The position numbers were made by a program, and so were the translations under genes. Shown piece after piece: positions 26,361 to 35,505 of a stretch of DNA of 64,000 nucleotides; positions within the stretch are counted from its first letter, which is position 1; every line of letters starts with the position of its first letter. The notes beneath the pieces are model-generated. The model searched no databases. It was not told where the DNA came from and worked only from the letters and a program-made list of their open reading frames with translations. The stretch is from contig NZ_JANBWE010000001.1 in NCBI RefSeq assembly GCF_024259515.1, forward strand, positions 434,001 through 498,000. Reading direction: 5' to 3'. This DNA is from Salirhabdus salicampi. Its GTDB lineage: Bacteria; Bacillota; Bacilli; Bacillales; Alkalibacillaceae.

Positions 26361-27548
26361 ATGTCGGAATATACAGAAGTGAATGTTAATGTAAAGAAAG
26401 AGCGAATATGGACGAAAGATTTTGCCCTCATATGTATGGCAAACTTTTTTATTTTTTTAGGCTTTCAAATGACGTTACCTACACTCCCGCTATTTGTTCA
26501 ACACTTAGGTGGTAGTGATAAATTAATAGGATTTGTAAGTGGGATTTTTATGTTTTCCGCCTTATTGCTACGCCCGTATGCAGGGCATGCGTTAGAATCA
26601 AAAGGAAGACGGTTTGTGTACATGTGGGGGTTAGCCATTTTCGTCATTTCTGTAGGTACATACGCGTTTATTGTAAGTATTGCACTTTTAGTTATAATGC
26701 GGATTGTTCAAGGTTTAGGGTGGGGCCTTTCTACTACCGCTACTGGCACAATTGCAACCGATTTAATCCCACCAAAGCGCCGTGGAGAAGGAATGGGTTA
26801 TTTTGGCTTATCGGGAAATATTGCGTTAGCCTTCGGTCCTGCATTAGGACTTACCCTAGTAGGTCATATATCATTCACTCAATTGTTTTTAATGTGTTCT
26901 ATGTTTGGACTCATTGCTTTAATTCTTTCATCTCGTATTTCGTATAAAAAAGTAGAGCAAGTTGAGGAAAAGTCAATTCCTTTAAAATTTGATATCTTTG
27001 AAAAAAGTGCAATCCAACCTTCTATATTGTTGTTTTTTATTACGGTTACATTTGGAGGTATGGCTTCCTTTTTACCGTTATATACTGCGGAGGAAGGCAT
27101 TAAAGGAATTGAGCTTTATTTCTTTATATTTGCTATGTTTTTGATGGTATCCCGGACATTTGCTGGGCAAATATATGATCGGAAAGGACACATTTACGTC
27201 TTTTTGCCGGGTAGCTTGATGATTGCAACGGCTATGTTCTTGCTAGTGTGGATGCCAAATTCAGTTGTGTTGTATACGGCAGCTGCTTTTTATGGGTTTG
27301 GCTTTGGAACGATTCAACCCGCGCTACACGCCTGGTCAGTGGAAAAGGCACCAATGAATCGTAGAGGAATGGCTAACGCCACATTTTTCTCATTTTTTGA
27401 TATGGGCGTAGGGTTTGGAGCTATTGGGTTTGGTTTTATTGCCCATGCCTTTGGATATAGTTTTATATACTTAGTAGGGGCATTCTCTGTGTTTGTATCG
27501 ATTTCGATATATATTATGTCGTTAATGAAAAGTAAAGCGAAAACATAA
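26361..27548 (+). CDS. Major facilitator superfamily permease
   Basis: This 395-residue, 12-helix MFS transporter belongs to the YfmO/YwoG-like drug or metabolite exporter type. Features are a short cytosolic N-terminus, PTLPLFVQHLGGSDKLIGFV in the first loop, RPYAGHALESKGRR as the loop 2-3 signature (about 75-88), RIVQGLGWG in helix 4, and GQIYDRKGH repeating the loop signature in the second half. The ligand is unknown. It is monocistronic between two terminators, with GAAAGGTGAG before ATG. Confidence 0.87.
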   Translation: MSEYTEVNVNVKKERIWTKDFALICMANFFIFLGFQMTLPTLPLFVQHLGGSDKLIGFVSGIFMFSALLLRPYAGHALESKGRRFVYMWGLAIFVISVGTYAFIVSIALLVIMRIVQGLGWGLSTTATGTIATDLIPPKRRGEGMGYFGLSGNIALAFGPALGLTLVGHISFTQLFLMCSMFGLIALILSSRISYKKVEQVEEKSIPLKFDIFEKSAIQPSILLFFITVTFGGMASFLPLYTAEEGIKGIELYFFIFAMFLMVSRTFAGQIYDRKGHIYVFLPGSLMIATAMFLLVWMPNSVVLYTAAAFYGFGFGTIQPALHAWSVEKAPMNRRGMANATFFSFFDMGVGFGAIGFGFIAHAFGYSFIYLVGAFSVFVSISIYIMSLMKSKAKT

Positions 27549-27559
27549 GATGTATAAAG

Positions 27560-27598
27560 GTCTAGGAATCTAAGCAAGTTGATTCTTAGACTTTTTTT
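27560..27598 (+). terminator. Intrinsic terminator after MFS gene
   Basis: GTCTAGGAATC (27560-27570) pairs with GATTCTTAGAC (27581-27591), with one G-U pair, and is followed by seven T residues. The 188 bp between this and the next terminator hold no recognisable feature. Confidence 0.8.
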
Positions 27599-27786
27599 AT
27601 TTTGCAGTAATCAGTCATGTTTATCTCCAATACCCAATATATTGGATATGAAGACATTTAAAACGGTAAAAAGGCTCCCATTAAAAATATACACTTTTAG
27701 CTAAAGCAGCATTTCTGCTAACTTATGAGACAAAATCGAGTTGAGAAGTTTCACAATGCTTTATTGTTATCATAATAATACGCTGA

Positions 27787-27826
27787 CAAAAAGAACGCTC
27801 CCTATGGTGTTTACCATGGAGAGCGT
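27787..27826 (-). terminator. Intrinsic terminator of the minus-strand GGDEF gene
   Basis: Arms 27795-27808 and 27813-27826 pair (ACGCTC/GAGCGT outside, ATGGT/ACCAT inside, one mismatch). On the minus strand the stem is followed by CTTTTTG. It lies 5 bp after the GGDEF stop codon. Confidence 0.8.
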
Positions 27827-27831
27827 CATTC

Positions 27832-28467
27832 TTAAACAGAAATCTTGAGTTTTTTTTCCTCATACATTCGTTTATCAGCTAGACGTACTAAATCGTCTAA
27901 GGACTTGCCTTCATTAGGGTACGTAGCAACACCAATTGATATGGTCACTTCTACTTGAAAGTCTTTCAATATTGGCTTTAGACTTTCTTTCCATCGCTGA
28001 ACCATTTTTTGAGCCCCTTCTTCATTAACCTTAGGTGTAATGACGAGGAATTCATCGCCTCCCCAACGGCAAAGGTAATCAGTATCACGAATATTTTTCT
28101 GAATCGCATCCGTTACTTTACAAAGAACCTTATCGCCCATTTCGTGTCCATACTGGTCATTTATCGGTTTAAAGTTGTTAACATCGGCAATAAACAATGT
28201 CATCTTATTTGTCTTCTTCTGTAAATTCTTTTTAAAGCACTTCGTTATATAATAACGGTTAAATGCCCCTGTTAAGTGATCTCGTCTTGAATAATATGTA
28301 GCCTCATCGTGACGCTTGCCTAAAAAATAAGCTAATAAAATAAACGGAATGTTAAAATAAAACTGTTTATAATGAATTAAGTCAAAACTTACATAATAGT
28401 GAATCATCCAACCAATTGTCGTTAGGATGACAAAGGAAACCATTACTATTCTACCTGTATATTTCAA
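27832..28467 (-). CDS. Membrane-anchored diguanylate cyclase (GGDEF)
   Basis: This 211-residue protein has two N-terminal membrane helices (about 7-27 and 38-50) and a GGDEF domain (about 60-210). The active-site loop reads RWGGDEF (136-140), and the product-inhibition I-site RDTD lies exactly five residues upstream (127-130). The substrate-site DHLTGAFNR and DVNNFKPIND segments are intact. It should make cyclic di-GMP from two GTP. There is no periplasmic sensor domain, so activity may depend on membrane state or partners. Start TTG 28467 follows AAAGGAGTGG. Confidence 0.9.
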   Translation of the reverse strand: MKYTGRIVMVSFVILTTIGWMIHYYVSFDLIHYKQFYFNIPFILLAYFLGKRHDEATYYSRRDHLTGAFNRYYITKCFKKNLQKKTNKMTLFIADVNNFKPINDQYGHEMGDKVLCKVTDAIQKNIRDTDYLCRWGGDEFLVITPKVNEEGAQKMVQRWKESLKPILKDFQVEVTISIGVATYPNEGKSLDDLVRLADKRMYEEKKLKISV

Positions 28468-28643
28468 TAGGTGCCACTCCTTTGTGCCTATATTCCTAGA
28501 CGTTATAATCTAATGATACCATATTTTTGGTAAGGTTTAACACCTTATTACCAAACGGAATGTGAAAAACCCGTTTTTGTATGTACAATCGTTTATATTT
28601 GGAAGTGTGGCGTAAGGAAAGAGTGGGGGAGGTTGACTTGGAT

Positions 28644-29459
28644 ATGAGATTTGGTATTCCAGAAGTGTTTGAAGATGATGTCACGGGAAGTTTGCACTAT
28701 TTATATGAAAATATGAAACACGTATTAAAAGTGCCAATCGTTAACTTTATGTTCCGAACACTTGCACACTACGATGCGTTTTTACATATGGCATGGAAGC
28801 AAGTGGGACCTAACATGTTAACCGTTACAGTAGAAAATGCTGCCAAAGAATTAAGGTTTCCGAATATCTCCTTTCAAGCACCTAAAATTAATTTTAGTTT
28901 GGATGATTTACACCGAAGTCAACTTCGTGATGTGATTTTTTTATTTAATTATGTAAATTCGAAGTTGTTACTGATTAGTATAGCATGGGAAGAAAGCTTA
29001 GGTTATCGACCAGTATTGGGTGGTAAGGAAACTTTAGGTATTATTCAACCTGGTATTTTAGAAGGTTTACCAAATATACGCTTCGTTCAATTTAAGCAAG
29101 CTACTCCTTTTACTCAACAGCTTTTAATGGACATTATGAGAGAGAAGAGAAGTTATGATGTTGCTAGTGATTATAGAGCATTAGCAAACTACCCTGAATT
29201 TTTACATTTCTCTTGGAGGCATATTAAGCCGTTTTTACAGACAAATGAATACACTTTGAAGAAACATGAACTCCGGAGGAAAGCAAGAGAATTAGTACAT
29301 AACCGATTTCCATATCCGGTCACTTTTACCCCTGAACACTTGCATACATTGTATAACCCAAAAGAAGTAGCTGGTATTTTGGGAGTTATATATATGTTTT
29401 CCAATTTTATTGCTGAACTTATTATAGATGGAGAGTGCTTTCGTCGTATAATTGAGTGA
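28644..29459 (+). CDS. DehI-family protein (halocarboxylic acid dehydrogenase/dehalogenase-like)
   Basis: This is an approximately 271-residue all-helical protein with an internal repeat. HYDAFLHMAWKQVGPNM in the first half mirrors YPEFLHFSWRHIKPFL in the second, the pseudo-dimer pattern of DehI, a 2-haloacid dehalogenase active on both enantiomers. Many Bacillus genomes carry homologues of unknown substrate, so dehalogenation is a family-based possibility only. GGGGGAGG sits 5 bases from TTG 28638 and 11 from ATG 28644; I use the ATG. It is monocistronic, followed by a bidirectional terminator. Confidence 0.7.
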   Translation: MRFGIPEVFEDDVTGSLHYLYENMKHVLKVPIVNFMFRTLAHYDAFLHMAWKQVGPNMLTVTVENAAKELRFPNISFQAPKINFSLDDLHRSQLRDVIFLFNYVNSKLLLISIAWEESLGYRPVLGGKETLGIIQPGILEGLPNIRFVQFKQATPFTQQLLMDIMREKRSYDVASDYRALANYPEFLHFSWRHIKPFLQTNEYTLKKHELRRKARELVHNRFPYPVTFTPEHLHTLYNPKEVAGILGVIYMFSNFIAELIIDGECFRRIIE

Positions 29460-29462
29460 AAT

Positions 29463-29490
29463 AAGAAGGAGATATCTCCTTCTTATTTTT
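29463..29490. terminator. Bidirectional intrinsic terminator
   Basis: AAGAAGGAGATATCTCCTTCTT is a nearly continuous perfect palindrome (29463-29484) followed by ATTTTTT on the plus strand. It overlaps the stop codon of the small minus-strand gene and serves the DehI-family gene. Confidence 0.8.
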
Positions 29491-29620
29491 TGTCATGTTC
29501 TTCATAGGCAATGAGAATAATTTCCTCATTCGTCTGTTGACGTAATTCTTGTTCAAATGATTTTAACTTTTCCAGCAACGTATGTGGTAAAGTTGCCGGT
29601 TCATATTGTTCTTGCTCCAA
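29483..29620 (-). CDS. Small hypothetical protein, 45 residues
   Basis: Start TTG 29620 lies seven bases behind GAGGTG. It encodes MEQEQYEPATLPHTLLEKLK followed by a Gln/Glu-rich helix and a charged EEHDKK end, with no membrane segment. It probably forms one amphipathic helix. I do not recognise the family. A clear ribosome site, a plausible composition and a terminator at its stop support it. Confidence 0.6.
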   Translation of the reverse strand: MEQEQYEPATLPHTLLEKLKSFEQELRQQTNEEIILIAYEEHDKK

Positions 29621-29830
29621 TCCTTTTCACCTCTTTTTGTATAGAGTACCCGAATAGAATACAAACACTAAGGTAATTTTTATCAATGGGGAGGGCACAT
29701 CATTTGTCTCTTATGATGTAGTTGGATATACTAAATTCACAAAAATCAAGGATGGTGTATCAACGTGGCAAAACAATATACATGAATATGAGGACGTGAA
29801 TCAGTCATCAATGACTGGGATGACGATCAG

Positions 29831-30406
29831 GTGATCGTCAAAAATCATGATAATAGTGTTTTATTAACATTTGATGATGGACCAACGGAATATTTATCAG
29901 AAATATTATCGATTTTAGATGAAAAGAATGTACAAGGGGTCTTCTTTTGGCAATCGAATTTACTGACAAATGGAACTCCTTGGAAGCGCGTACTTTCAAA
30001 TGGTCATTTAATTGGAAGTCATGCCCATTCTCATCCTAACTTTGAGGAATTAATATATGAGGAACAATATGAAGAAGTTCGAAGGTCAAAAGAAATGTTG
30101 GAAAAGATGATCGGTAATAGGATAGAAATCTTCCGTCCGCCTTATGGTTTGTATGATTCCAATACGCACAGAGTAGCAAATGAACTTAACTTACGAATTA
30201 TTTTATGGAAAGTAGCGAGTTGGGACTGGAAACATGGGTTAGATGAAGTAGATGATATTGTTGAGAACGTTGTAGATAATGTTTCAAAAGGTGATATTGT
30301 TTTACTTCATGAGCTGCCTCAAACCATAGAAGCATTACCACGGATTATTGATGGAATACGTCAAAAGGGACTTGTTTTAGCAGAACCATCGAAAAAGAGA
30401 TTTTAA
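29831..30406 (+). CDS. Polysaccharide deacetylase-family protein
   Basis: This protein of about 191 residues has the NodB fold. Motif 1 is LTFDDGP (catalytic and metal Asp, about 12-18), motif 2 is GSHAHSHPNF with the two metal His (about 61-70), motif 3 is RPPYGLYD, and there is a C-terminal VLLHELPQT with the motif-5 Leu-His. Such enzymes remove N- or O-acetyl groups from peptidoglycan or other glycans. No signal peptide is seen. Start GTG 29831 has a poor ribosome site and an in-frame stop lies 42 bases upstream. A different frame just upstream reads open for over 50 codons, so the N-terminus may have been lost or frameshifted. Confidence 0.8.
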   Translation: MIVKNHDNSVLLTFDDGPTEYLSEILSILDEKNVQGVFFWQSNLLTNGTPWKRVLSNGHLIGSHAHSHPNFEELIYEEQYEEVRRSKEMLEKMIGNRIEIFRPPYGLYDSNTHRVANELNLRIILWKVASWDWKHGLDEVDDIVENVVDNVSKGDIVLLHELPQTIEALPRIIDGIRQKGLVLAEPSKKRF

Positions 30407-30421
30407 TTTGTAAGTACATAA

Positions 30422-30447
30422 AAAGCCGACAATGTTTTGTCGGTTTT
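30422..30447 (+). terminator. Intrinsic terminator after the deacetylase gene
   Basis: CCGACA (30426-30431) pairs with TGTCGG (30438-30443), extended by A-U pairs, and continues into a T-run (TTTTTTC). Confidence 0.8.
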
Positions 30448-30538
30448 TTCGTTTCTGTAGAGTATCATATTTTAGGGAGGATATACGTATTGATTTACGA
30501 AATAGATAATATACGTTAATTGTGAAAGGTGGTTAAGA

Positions 30539-31492
30539 ATGACTAAGATAGTTGATTTAGGTGATGATGTAACGTTAATTGATTTGTTTGATTTAAATAT
30601 GGAAAGTAGGACAGGTTCCTATGTTCTTCATAGCGAAAAGTTAACGATTGTTGAAACGAGTGCAAGCCCATCTATTCCTTATTTAATAAGGGGATTGGAA
30701 CAATTAAACATTAAACCGGAGGACATTGAATATGTCATTGTTACTCACATACATTTAGATCATGCAGGTGGGGTCGGTTTATTATTAGAGAAGTGTCCAA
30801 ATGCAAAAGTCGTCGTACACCCAAGAGGTAAAAGGCATTTAGCTGATCCCTCAAAGTTAATTGCAGGTGCAAAAGCTGTTTATGGAGATAAATTTGCATC
30901 GCTTTTCGATCCAATTATTCCAGTTCCCGAAGAAAGGTTAATCACCAAAGAGGAAGGTGAAATATTGGATATTGGTTCCAATAGAGTACTCACGTTCCTA
31001 GATACTCCTGGACATGCGAAGCATCACTTTTCTATTTTTGATTCGTATAGTAAAGGGATGTTTACCGGCGATACAATAGGAGTGCTTTATACCCCAACAA
31101 TACAACACGGATTTGAATTTATTCTTCCTTCTACATCTCCTAATCAGTTTGACCCTGCAGCCATGCTACAATCAATGAAAAAAATAGAAACATTTCGTGT
31201 GGACAAAGTGTATTTTGGTCACTATGGACAAACAAACAATCCTCAACTCGTTTATGATCAAATTACTTATTGGCTTCCAAAGTTCATTGTATCAGGTGAA
31301 CAGGTCGTAGCGGATAATCAAAATGCCAGCTCCGAACAATTAACAGAACTACTTACCAATCAATTACTGAAAATGGTTCAGGAATACCTGGCAGATAGAG
31401 GGGTCTCTCCCTCAGATAAAGTGTTCCAATACGTTGAAATCGATATGCCTATTTGTGCAATGGGTATTATCGATTACCTATCGAAACGCTAA
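30539..31492 (+). CDS. Metallo-beta-lactamase-fold hydrolase
   Basis: This 317-residue MBL-fold protein has the dinuclear metal motif HIHLDH (His70, His72, Asp74, His75). Further ligands are His in DTPGHAKHH (about 161), Asp in FTGDTIG (about 181) and His in YFGHYGQT (about 228). The C-terminal helical extension (about 250-317) resembles YflN/YobT-type hydrolases of unclear substrate, possibly thioesters or lactones. It is monocistronic, with GTGAAAGGTGG before ATG 30539. Confidence 0.88.
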   Translation: MTKIVDLGDDVTLIDLFDLNMESRTGSYVLHSEKLTIVETSASPSIPYLIRGLEQLNIKPEDIEYVIVTHIHLDHAGGVGLLLEKCPNAKVVVHPRGKRHLADPSKLIAGAKAVYGDKFASLFDPIIPVPEERLITKEEGEILDIGSNRVLTFLDTPGHAKHHFSIFDSYSKGMFTGDTIGVLYTPTIQHGFEFILPSTSPNQFDPAAMLQSMKKIETFRVDKVYFGHYGQTNNPQLVYDQITYWLPKFIVSGEQVVADNQNASSEQLTELLTNQLLKMVQEYLADRGVSPSDKVFQYVEIDMPICAMGIIDYLSKR

Positions 31493-31562
31493 ATGTTCTA
31501 CCTATTGCCCAAGAATGTTTCCTCTGATTCGGTGGAATAATATCGAAAAAGGAGGGATTCAG

Positions 31563-31742
31563 GTGGATGCACAAAGAGCACAAGAAATTATGTCATCACC
31601 TTCAATGGCCAATGTAACGTATAACGGAAATCATGTTTATATTGAACATGTCGATCAAGGGGCAGGTAAAGCAACCGTACATCCCATTGATAATCCGGAA
31701 CACAAACAAAGTGTTTCTGTAGAAGAATTATTGGAGCAATAA
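31563..31742 (+). CDS. sspH: Small acid-soluble spore protein H
   Basis: This 59-residue SASP-H protein starts at GTG 31563 behind AAAGGAGGG: VDAQRAQEIMSSPSMANVTY, then NGNHVYIEHVDQ and the VHPIDNPEH motif. Alignment with B. subtilis SspH by eye is collinear over the whole length. It is a minor DNA/spore-core protein normally made in the forespore under sigma-G. It is direct evidence that the organism sporulates. An intrinsic terminator follows within 10 bp. Confidence 0.92.
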   Translation: MDAQRAQEIMSSPSMANVTYNGNHVYIEHVDQGAGKATVHPIDNPEHKQSVSVEELLEQ

Positions 31743-31748
31743 TCATCC

Positions 31749-31780
31749 AAAGGATACCAAGAAATCTTGGTATCCTTTTT
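31749..31780 (+). terminator. Intrinsic terminator of sspH
   Basis: A 14-bp perfect stem (AAAGGATACCAAGA with TCTTGGTATCCTTT) over a two-base centre ends in five T residues. The following 240 bp up to cydD are AT-rich and presumably hold the cydDC promoter. Confidence 0.88.
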
Positions 31781-32021
31781 ATTGCGTATAACCAGGTGGA
31801 AAACCCGATAAAATAAAACTTATGACCGTTTTGTATATTTTTGATAGGGACTACTCATAGGCATGAATTTCTTTACTAATTATTTTCATTAAAATTATTT
31901 TTTAATATTGTTTTGCTCATTATTGAACAAAAGTAATTGTGTTTAACAATTTGGTAATAATGAAGGTAATGTTTACAAGAAGAGACGATAAAATGGACAT
32001 CTGTAGTAGGAGAGAAATGGA

Positions 32022-33743
32022 ATGAAGGAGTTCGTTGAAAAAAAACATTATATAATCCTGCTAGCGTTAGCTGTCTTAACAGGTTGTGCGATTGTAGGCC
32101 AAGCCTATTTATTTGTTTTTATTATAGATAGTGCCTTCTTACAAGGGAGTCATTTTTCTGATTTACTACTGTATTTAGGCTTGCTTTTTGGCGTACTAAC
32201 AATACGAATATTTTTAAGTTATGTTAGTAAAAGAAAAGGCGTGAAATTAGCAGCAGAAGTAAAGCGAAAGATGAGAAAACAGTTATTCCGGCATTATGTA
32301 AGTAGTCCTATGCAAATGTCGATTAGGAATAAAACCGGTGAAAAGGTAAGTATTGTGCTAGATGCAATAGATGAAATGGAAGGGTATTTTAGTCAATATA
32401 TACCACAAATGATTCAAACGACGGTCATACCTGTTTGTATTTGGCTGGTCGTTTTTTCGCAACATACTACTTCAGCTTGGATCTTACTTATAACAGCACC
32501 ATTTATCCCACTATTTATGGTTATTATTGGTTTGCAAACGAAAAAGAAATCAGAAGAAAAAATGGAACAGTTAAATGCTTTTTCAGGCACGTTCCTAGAT
32601 ATTCTGCAAGGTATTACTACATTAAAATTATTTAATCAATCGCATCAGCAAAAAACAGTCATTGAGAAAAATAGCCTTCAATTTCGCGATGGAACGATGG
32701 AAATTTTAAAAGTCGCATTTGCCTCATCATTCATGTTGGAACTTATATCAATGTTAAGTATAGGGATTGTAGCGTTGGAACTCGCACTTCAGCTTATCAT
32801 CTTTGAAAATATCTCGTTTTTTGCTGCCTTTTTTATTCTCGTATTAGTACCAGAATTCTTTAATCTTTTAAAGGACATGGGAAGTGCATTCCATAATGGG
32901 AAAACGAGTTTAGGTGCTGCGAAGAAAGTGTTACGTGAATTAGAAGTAACAGAAGATAAAATCCAATGGGGAGATAAGGAATTAGTAAAAAGTGCATTGC
33001 CGCCAACACTAACAGTTGACCAAGTTACGTTTCAATATGATGATGCACAATTAGCGTTAAATAATATAAGCTTTCATATCGCTTCCAACCGAAGAGTTGC
33101 GATTGTCGGTCAAAGTGGAGCAGGAAAAACAACTTTAATGCACTTACTATCTGGTTTATTGAAACCTAATTACGGTCACATTCTCGTAAATGGAACATCA
33201 TTATTTGATTATAGAGAAGATGAATGGTTTCGCCACATTAGCTATATATCACAGAATCCTTATATTTATGCGGGAAGCATTGCTGAAAACATTGCCATTG
33301 GCCGAGAAGGTGATGTTTCGATGGATGAAATTGCAGGAGCAGCGAAACGGGCCGGTATACTACCGTTGGTTCAATCATTCAAACTAGGCTTTGCTACAAA
33401 GATTGGGGAGACAGGCAGAGAACTTTCCGGTGGAGAAAAACAACGTTTGGCCATTGCAAGGGCCTTTTTAAAAAAACCATCTCTAATTTTATTTGATGAA
33501 CCAACTACAGGTCTTGACCTTTATACGGAGCAAATACTCCAACAATCGATTAACATTTTAGCCGAGCATGCCACTATGATTACTATCGCTCATAGACTTC
33601 ACACGATACGAGATGCCGATGTTATTCTATATTTGAAAAACGGTGAGTTGGTTGGAAAAGGAAACCATGAGGAGCTTTTAGAGTCTGTTCCAGAATATAG
33701 GGAAATGATATCGCTTCAGAGAGGTGGGAGGAAAGCAACATGA
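32022..33743 (+). CDS. cydD: Thiol reductant ABC exporter subunit CydD
   Basis: This 573-residue half-transporter has six membrane helices (about 10-290) and a C-terminal ATPase domain with Walker A GQSGAGKTT, signature LSGGEKQRLAIARA and Walker B LILFDEPTTGLD. CydDC exports cysteine or glutathione and is needed for cytochrome bd assembly. It overlaps cydC by ATGA. In B. subtilis the genes sit in cydABCD, but no cydA or cydB is present in this window, so the exporter has its own promoter here. The start ATG follows TAGGAGAG. Confidence 0.88.
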   Translation: MKEFVEKKHYIILLALAVLTGCAIVGQAYLFVFIIDSAFLQGSHFSDLLLYLGLLFGVLTIRIFLSYVSKRKGVKLAAEVKRKMRKQLFRHYVSSPMQMSIRNKTGEKVSIVLDAIDEMEGYFSQYIPQMIQTTVIPVCIWLVVFSQHTTSAWILLITAPFIPLFMVIIGLQTKKKSEEKMEQLNAFSGTFLDILQGITTLKLFNQSHQQKTVIEKNSLQFRDGTMEILKVAFASSFMLELISMLSIGIVALELALQLIIFENISFFAAFFILVLVPEFFNLLKDMGSAFHNGKTSLGAAKKVLRELEVTEDKIQWGDKELVKSALPPTLTVDQVTFQYDDAQLALNNISFHIASNRRVAIVGQSGAGKTTLMHLLSGLLKPNYGHILVNGTSLFDYREDEWFRHISYISQNPYIYAGSIAENIAIGREGDVSMDEIAGAAKRAGILPLVQSFKLGFATKIGETGRELSGGEKQRLAIARAFLKKPSLILFDEPTTGLDLYTEQILQQSINILAEHATMITIAHRLHTIRDADVILYLKNGELVGKGNHEELLESVPEYREMISLQRGGRKAT

Positions 33744-35455
33744 AAGAATTAATCATTGTTATAAAGGTGACGATGATGGAAAAAAAGGATATTATTTTGA
33801 CAATCCTATTTGGATATATGGCAGGAATAACTGCTGTTGGACTATTTGCTTCTAGTGGTTATTTAATTTCAAAGGCAGCTATAACCCCTACGATCTTTGC
33901 ATTGTCTATTTTAATTGCTACGGTAAAACTGCTTGGGTTTACTAGAGCGGTAAGCCGCTATGCCGAGAGATACTTTTCCCACCGTGCCACCTTTACAATG
34001 TTAAGTAATATACGTGTTACATTTTTTGAAAAGATTGAACCGATTGCTTTGCGAATATCTCAAAAGTATCGGAGTGGTGATCTCCTTTCTAGATTCGTTG
34101 GTGATGTTGAAAGTTTACAACACTTATTTTTACGGGTTTTGTATCCACCTTTCGTTTTAGTTATGGTCTTTTTTAGTACCATATTTTTTACAGCTTTCGT
34201 AAATATACAAGTTGCAGCCGTTTTATTTGTTGGATTAGTTTTTACGGTCATCATTGTGCCGGCAATATTTACTTTAAGACAACAAAAAATTGATCAACAT
34301 ATTCGGGAAGGAAGAGGAAAGTTATCTACTGAGATTACGGAATTTTTATATGGCTTTCGAGATTTAAAGATTTTTCGGAAATTAGAACAAAGAAGTGAAC
34401 AATTACAACAGTTATCAGATCATTATATTGAAGAACAAGAGCGTGAAGGAATCAATAAATTATATAGCCAGTCCATCAATTCTTTTGTTTCTTTACTAAT
34501 CGCATGGATTGTTCTCAGTCTAGGCGTATATTTTGTTTCAAATGGTGATTTGAGCGGTATGGTACTAGCAATGTTAGTTATGATATCTTTAACCGTTTTT
34601 GAAGGAGTTGTTCCAATGGCTTCATTTCCCATCTACTTTCAAGATAATCAACATGCTGCGCAACGACTGTTTTCTGGAATAGAACGGGATGGAGAAAAGA
34701 GTAACATGGACAAGGTTCATCTCGACCGAACTCAACCTGTAGACATAAAAATAAACAATCTCTCTTTAACATTCCCAGGGGAATGGCGAAGTACATTAAA
34801 GAAAGTGTCAATTCATATTCCTGCAGGATCAAAGGTTGCCATAGTGGGACCTAGTGGATCAGGAAAATCCACGTTGCTAAAGCTACTGCTCAAATTTTAT
34901 ACCGTTGAGGAAGGGGGAATAAAAATTAACGACACCCCGATTCAAAAAGTAAATGAAGAATCAATTTGGGAACTTGCGAATGTCGTTCTGCAAGAAAATC
35001 ATTTTTTTCATGGAACAGTTAGAGATAATTTACTGTTAGCAAAAGATGGGTTAACCGACATGGAAATGAACTTGATACTATCAAAGGTTCGTTTACATAC
35101 CATTTCTTTAGATGATGTTGTAGAAGAGAAAGGCGAAAACCTTTCAGGAGGAGAAAAGCAAAGGTTAGCTATTGCCAGAGCGATGCTCAAAGGAGGACAA
35201 CTTTGGTTATTAGATGAACCAACGTCTTCTGTAGACGCAGTAAATGAACATCATATTTTTGAACATATATTTAAAGAAGCTAAAGATGACACGCTCATTT
35301 TCGTTAGCCATCGGTTAACAGAATTAGAAAGAATGGATAAAATTGTCGTTATGGATGAAGATACTATTGTTGAAAGTGGTTCATACGAGGAATTGATGGA
35401 TAGGAAAGGATATTTTTATGAAATGAAGCAAATTGAAAAAGAGTTATTCATGTAA
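33740..35455 (+). CDS. cydC: Thiol reductant ABC exporter subunit CydC
   Basis: This 571-residue partner half-transporter has six N-terminal membrane helices and an ATPase domain with Walker A GPSGSGKST (about 364-372), signature NLSGGEKQRLAIARA, Walker B LWLLDEPTSSVD and the switch His in FVSHRL. The membrane-domain segments RAVSRYAERYFSHRATF and RSGDLLSRFVGDVESLQ are CydC hallmarks. Its start overlaps the cydD stop, so translation is coupled and the pair forms a heterodimer in the cytoplasmic membrane. Confidence 0.9.
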   Translation: MKELIIVIKVTMMEKKDIILTILFGYMAGITAVGLFASSGYLISKAAITPTIFALSILIATVKLLGFTRAVSRYAERYFSHRATFTMLSNIRVTFFEKIEPIALRISQKYRSGDLLSRFVGDVESLQHLFLRVLYPPFVLVMVFFSTIFFTAFVNIQVAAVLFVGLVFTVIIVPAIFTLRQQKIDQHIREGRGKLSTEITEFLYGFRDLKIFRKLEQRSEQLQQLSDHYIEEQEREGINKLYSQSINSFVSLLIAWIVLSLGVYFVSNGDLSGMVLAMLVMISLTVFEGVVPMASFPIYFQDNQHAAQRLFSGIERDGEKSNMDKVHLDRTQPVDIKINNLSLTFPGEWRSTLKKVSIHIPAGSKVAIVGPSGSGKSTLLKLLLKFYTVEEGGIKINDTPIQKVNEESIWELANVVLQENHFFHGTVRDNLLLAKDGLTDMEMNLILSKVRLHTISLDDVVEEKGENLSGGEKQRLAIARAMLKGGQLWLLDEPTSSVDAVNEHHIFEHIFKEAKDDTLIFVSHRLTELERMDKIVVMDEDTIVESGSYEELMDRKGYFYEMKQIEKELFM

Positions 35456-35481
35456 GCTAAGTCTCGTTTGGACTTAGCTTA
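35453..35481 (+). terminator. Hairpin at the end of cydC
   Basis: TAAGCTAAGTC (35453-35463, starting on the stop codon) pairs perfectly with GACTTAGCTTA (35471-35481) over a seven-base loop. There is no good T-run on either strand, so terminator strength is doubtful. Confidence 0.5.
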
Positions 35482-35505
35482 CTTCGCGTAAAAAGAGATA
35501 GTTTA

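Noticed and set aside
31931-31955. ATTGT-GTTTA-ACAAT as a Rex site controlling cydDC
   Set aside because: It lacks the TTGTGA/TCACAA ends of known Rex operators. The inverted repeat is only five bases in AT-rich DNA.
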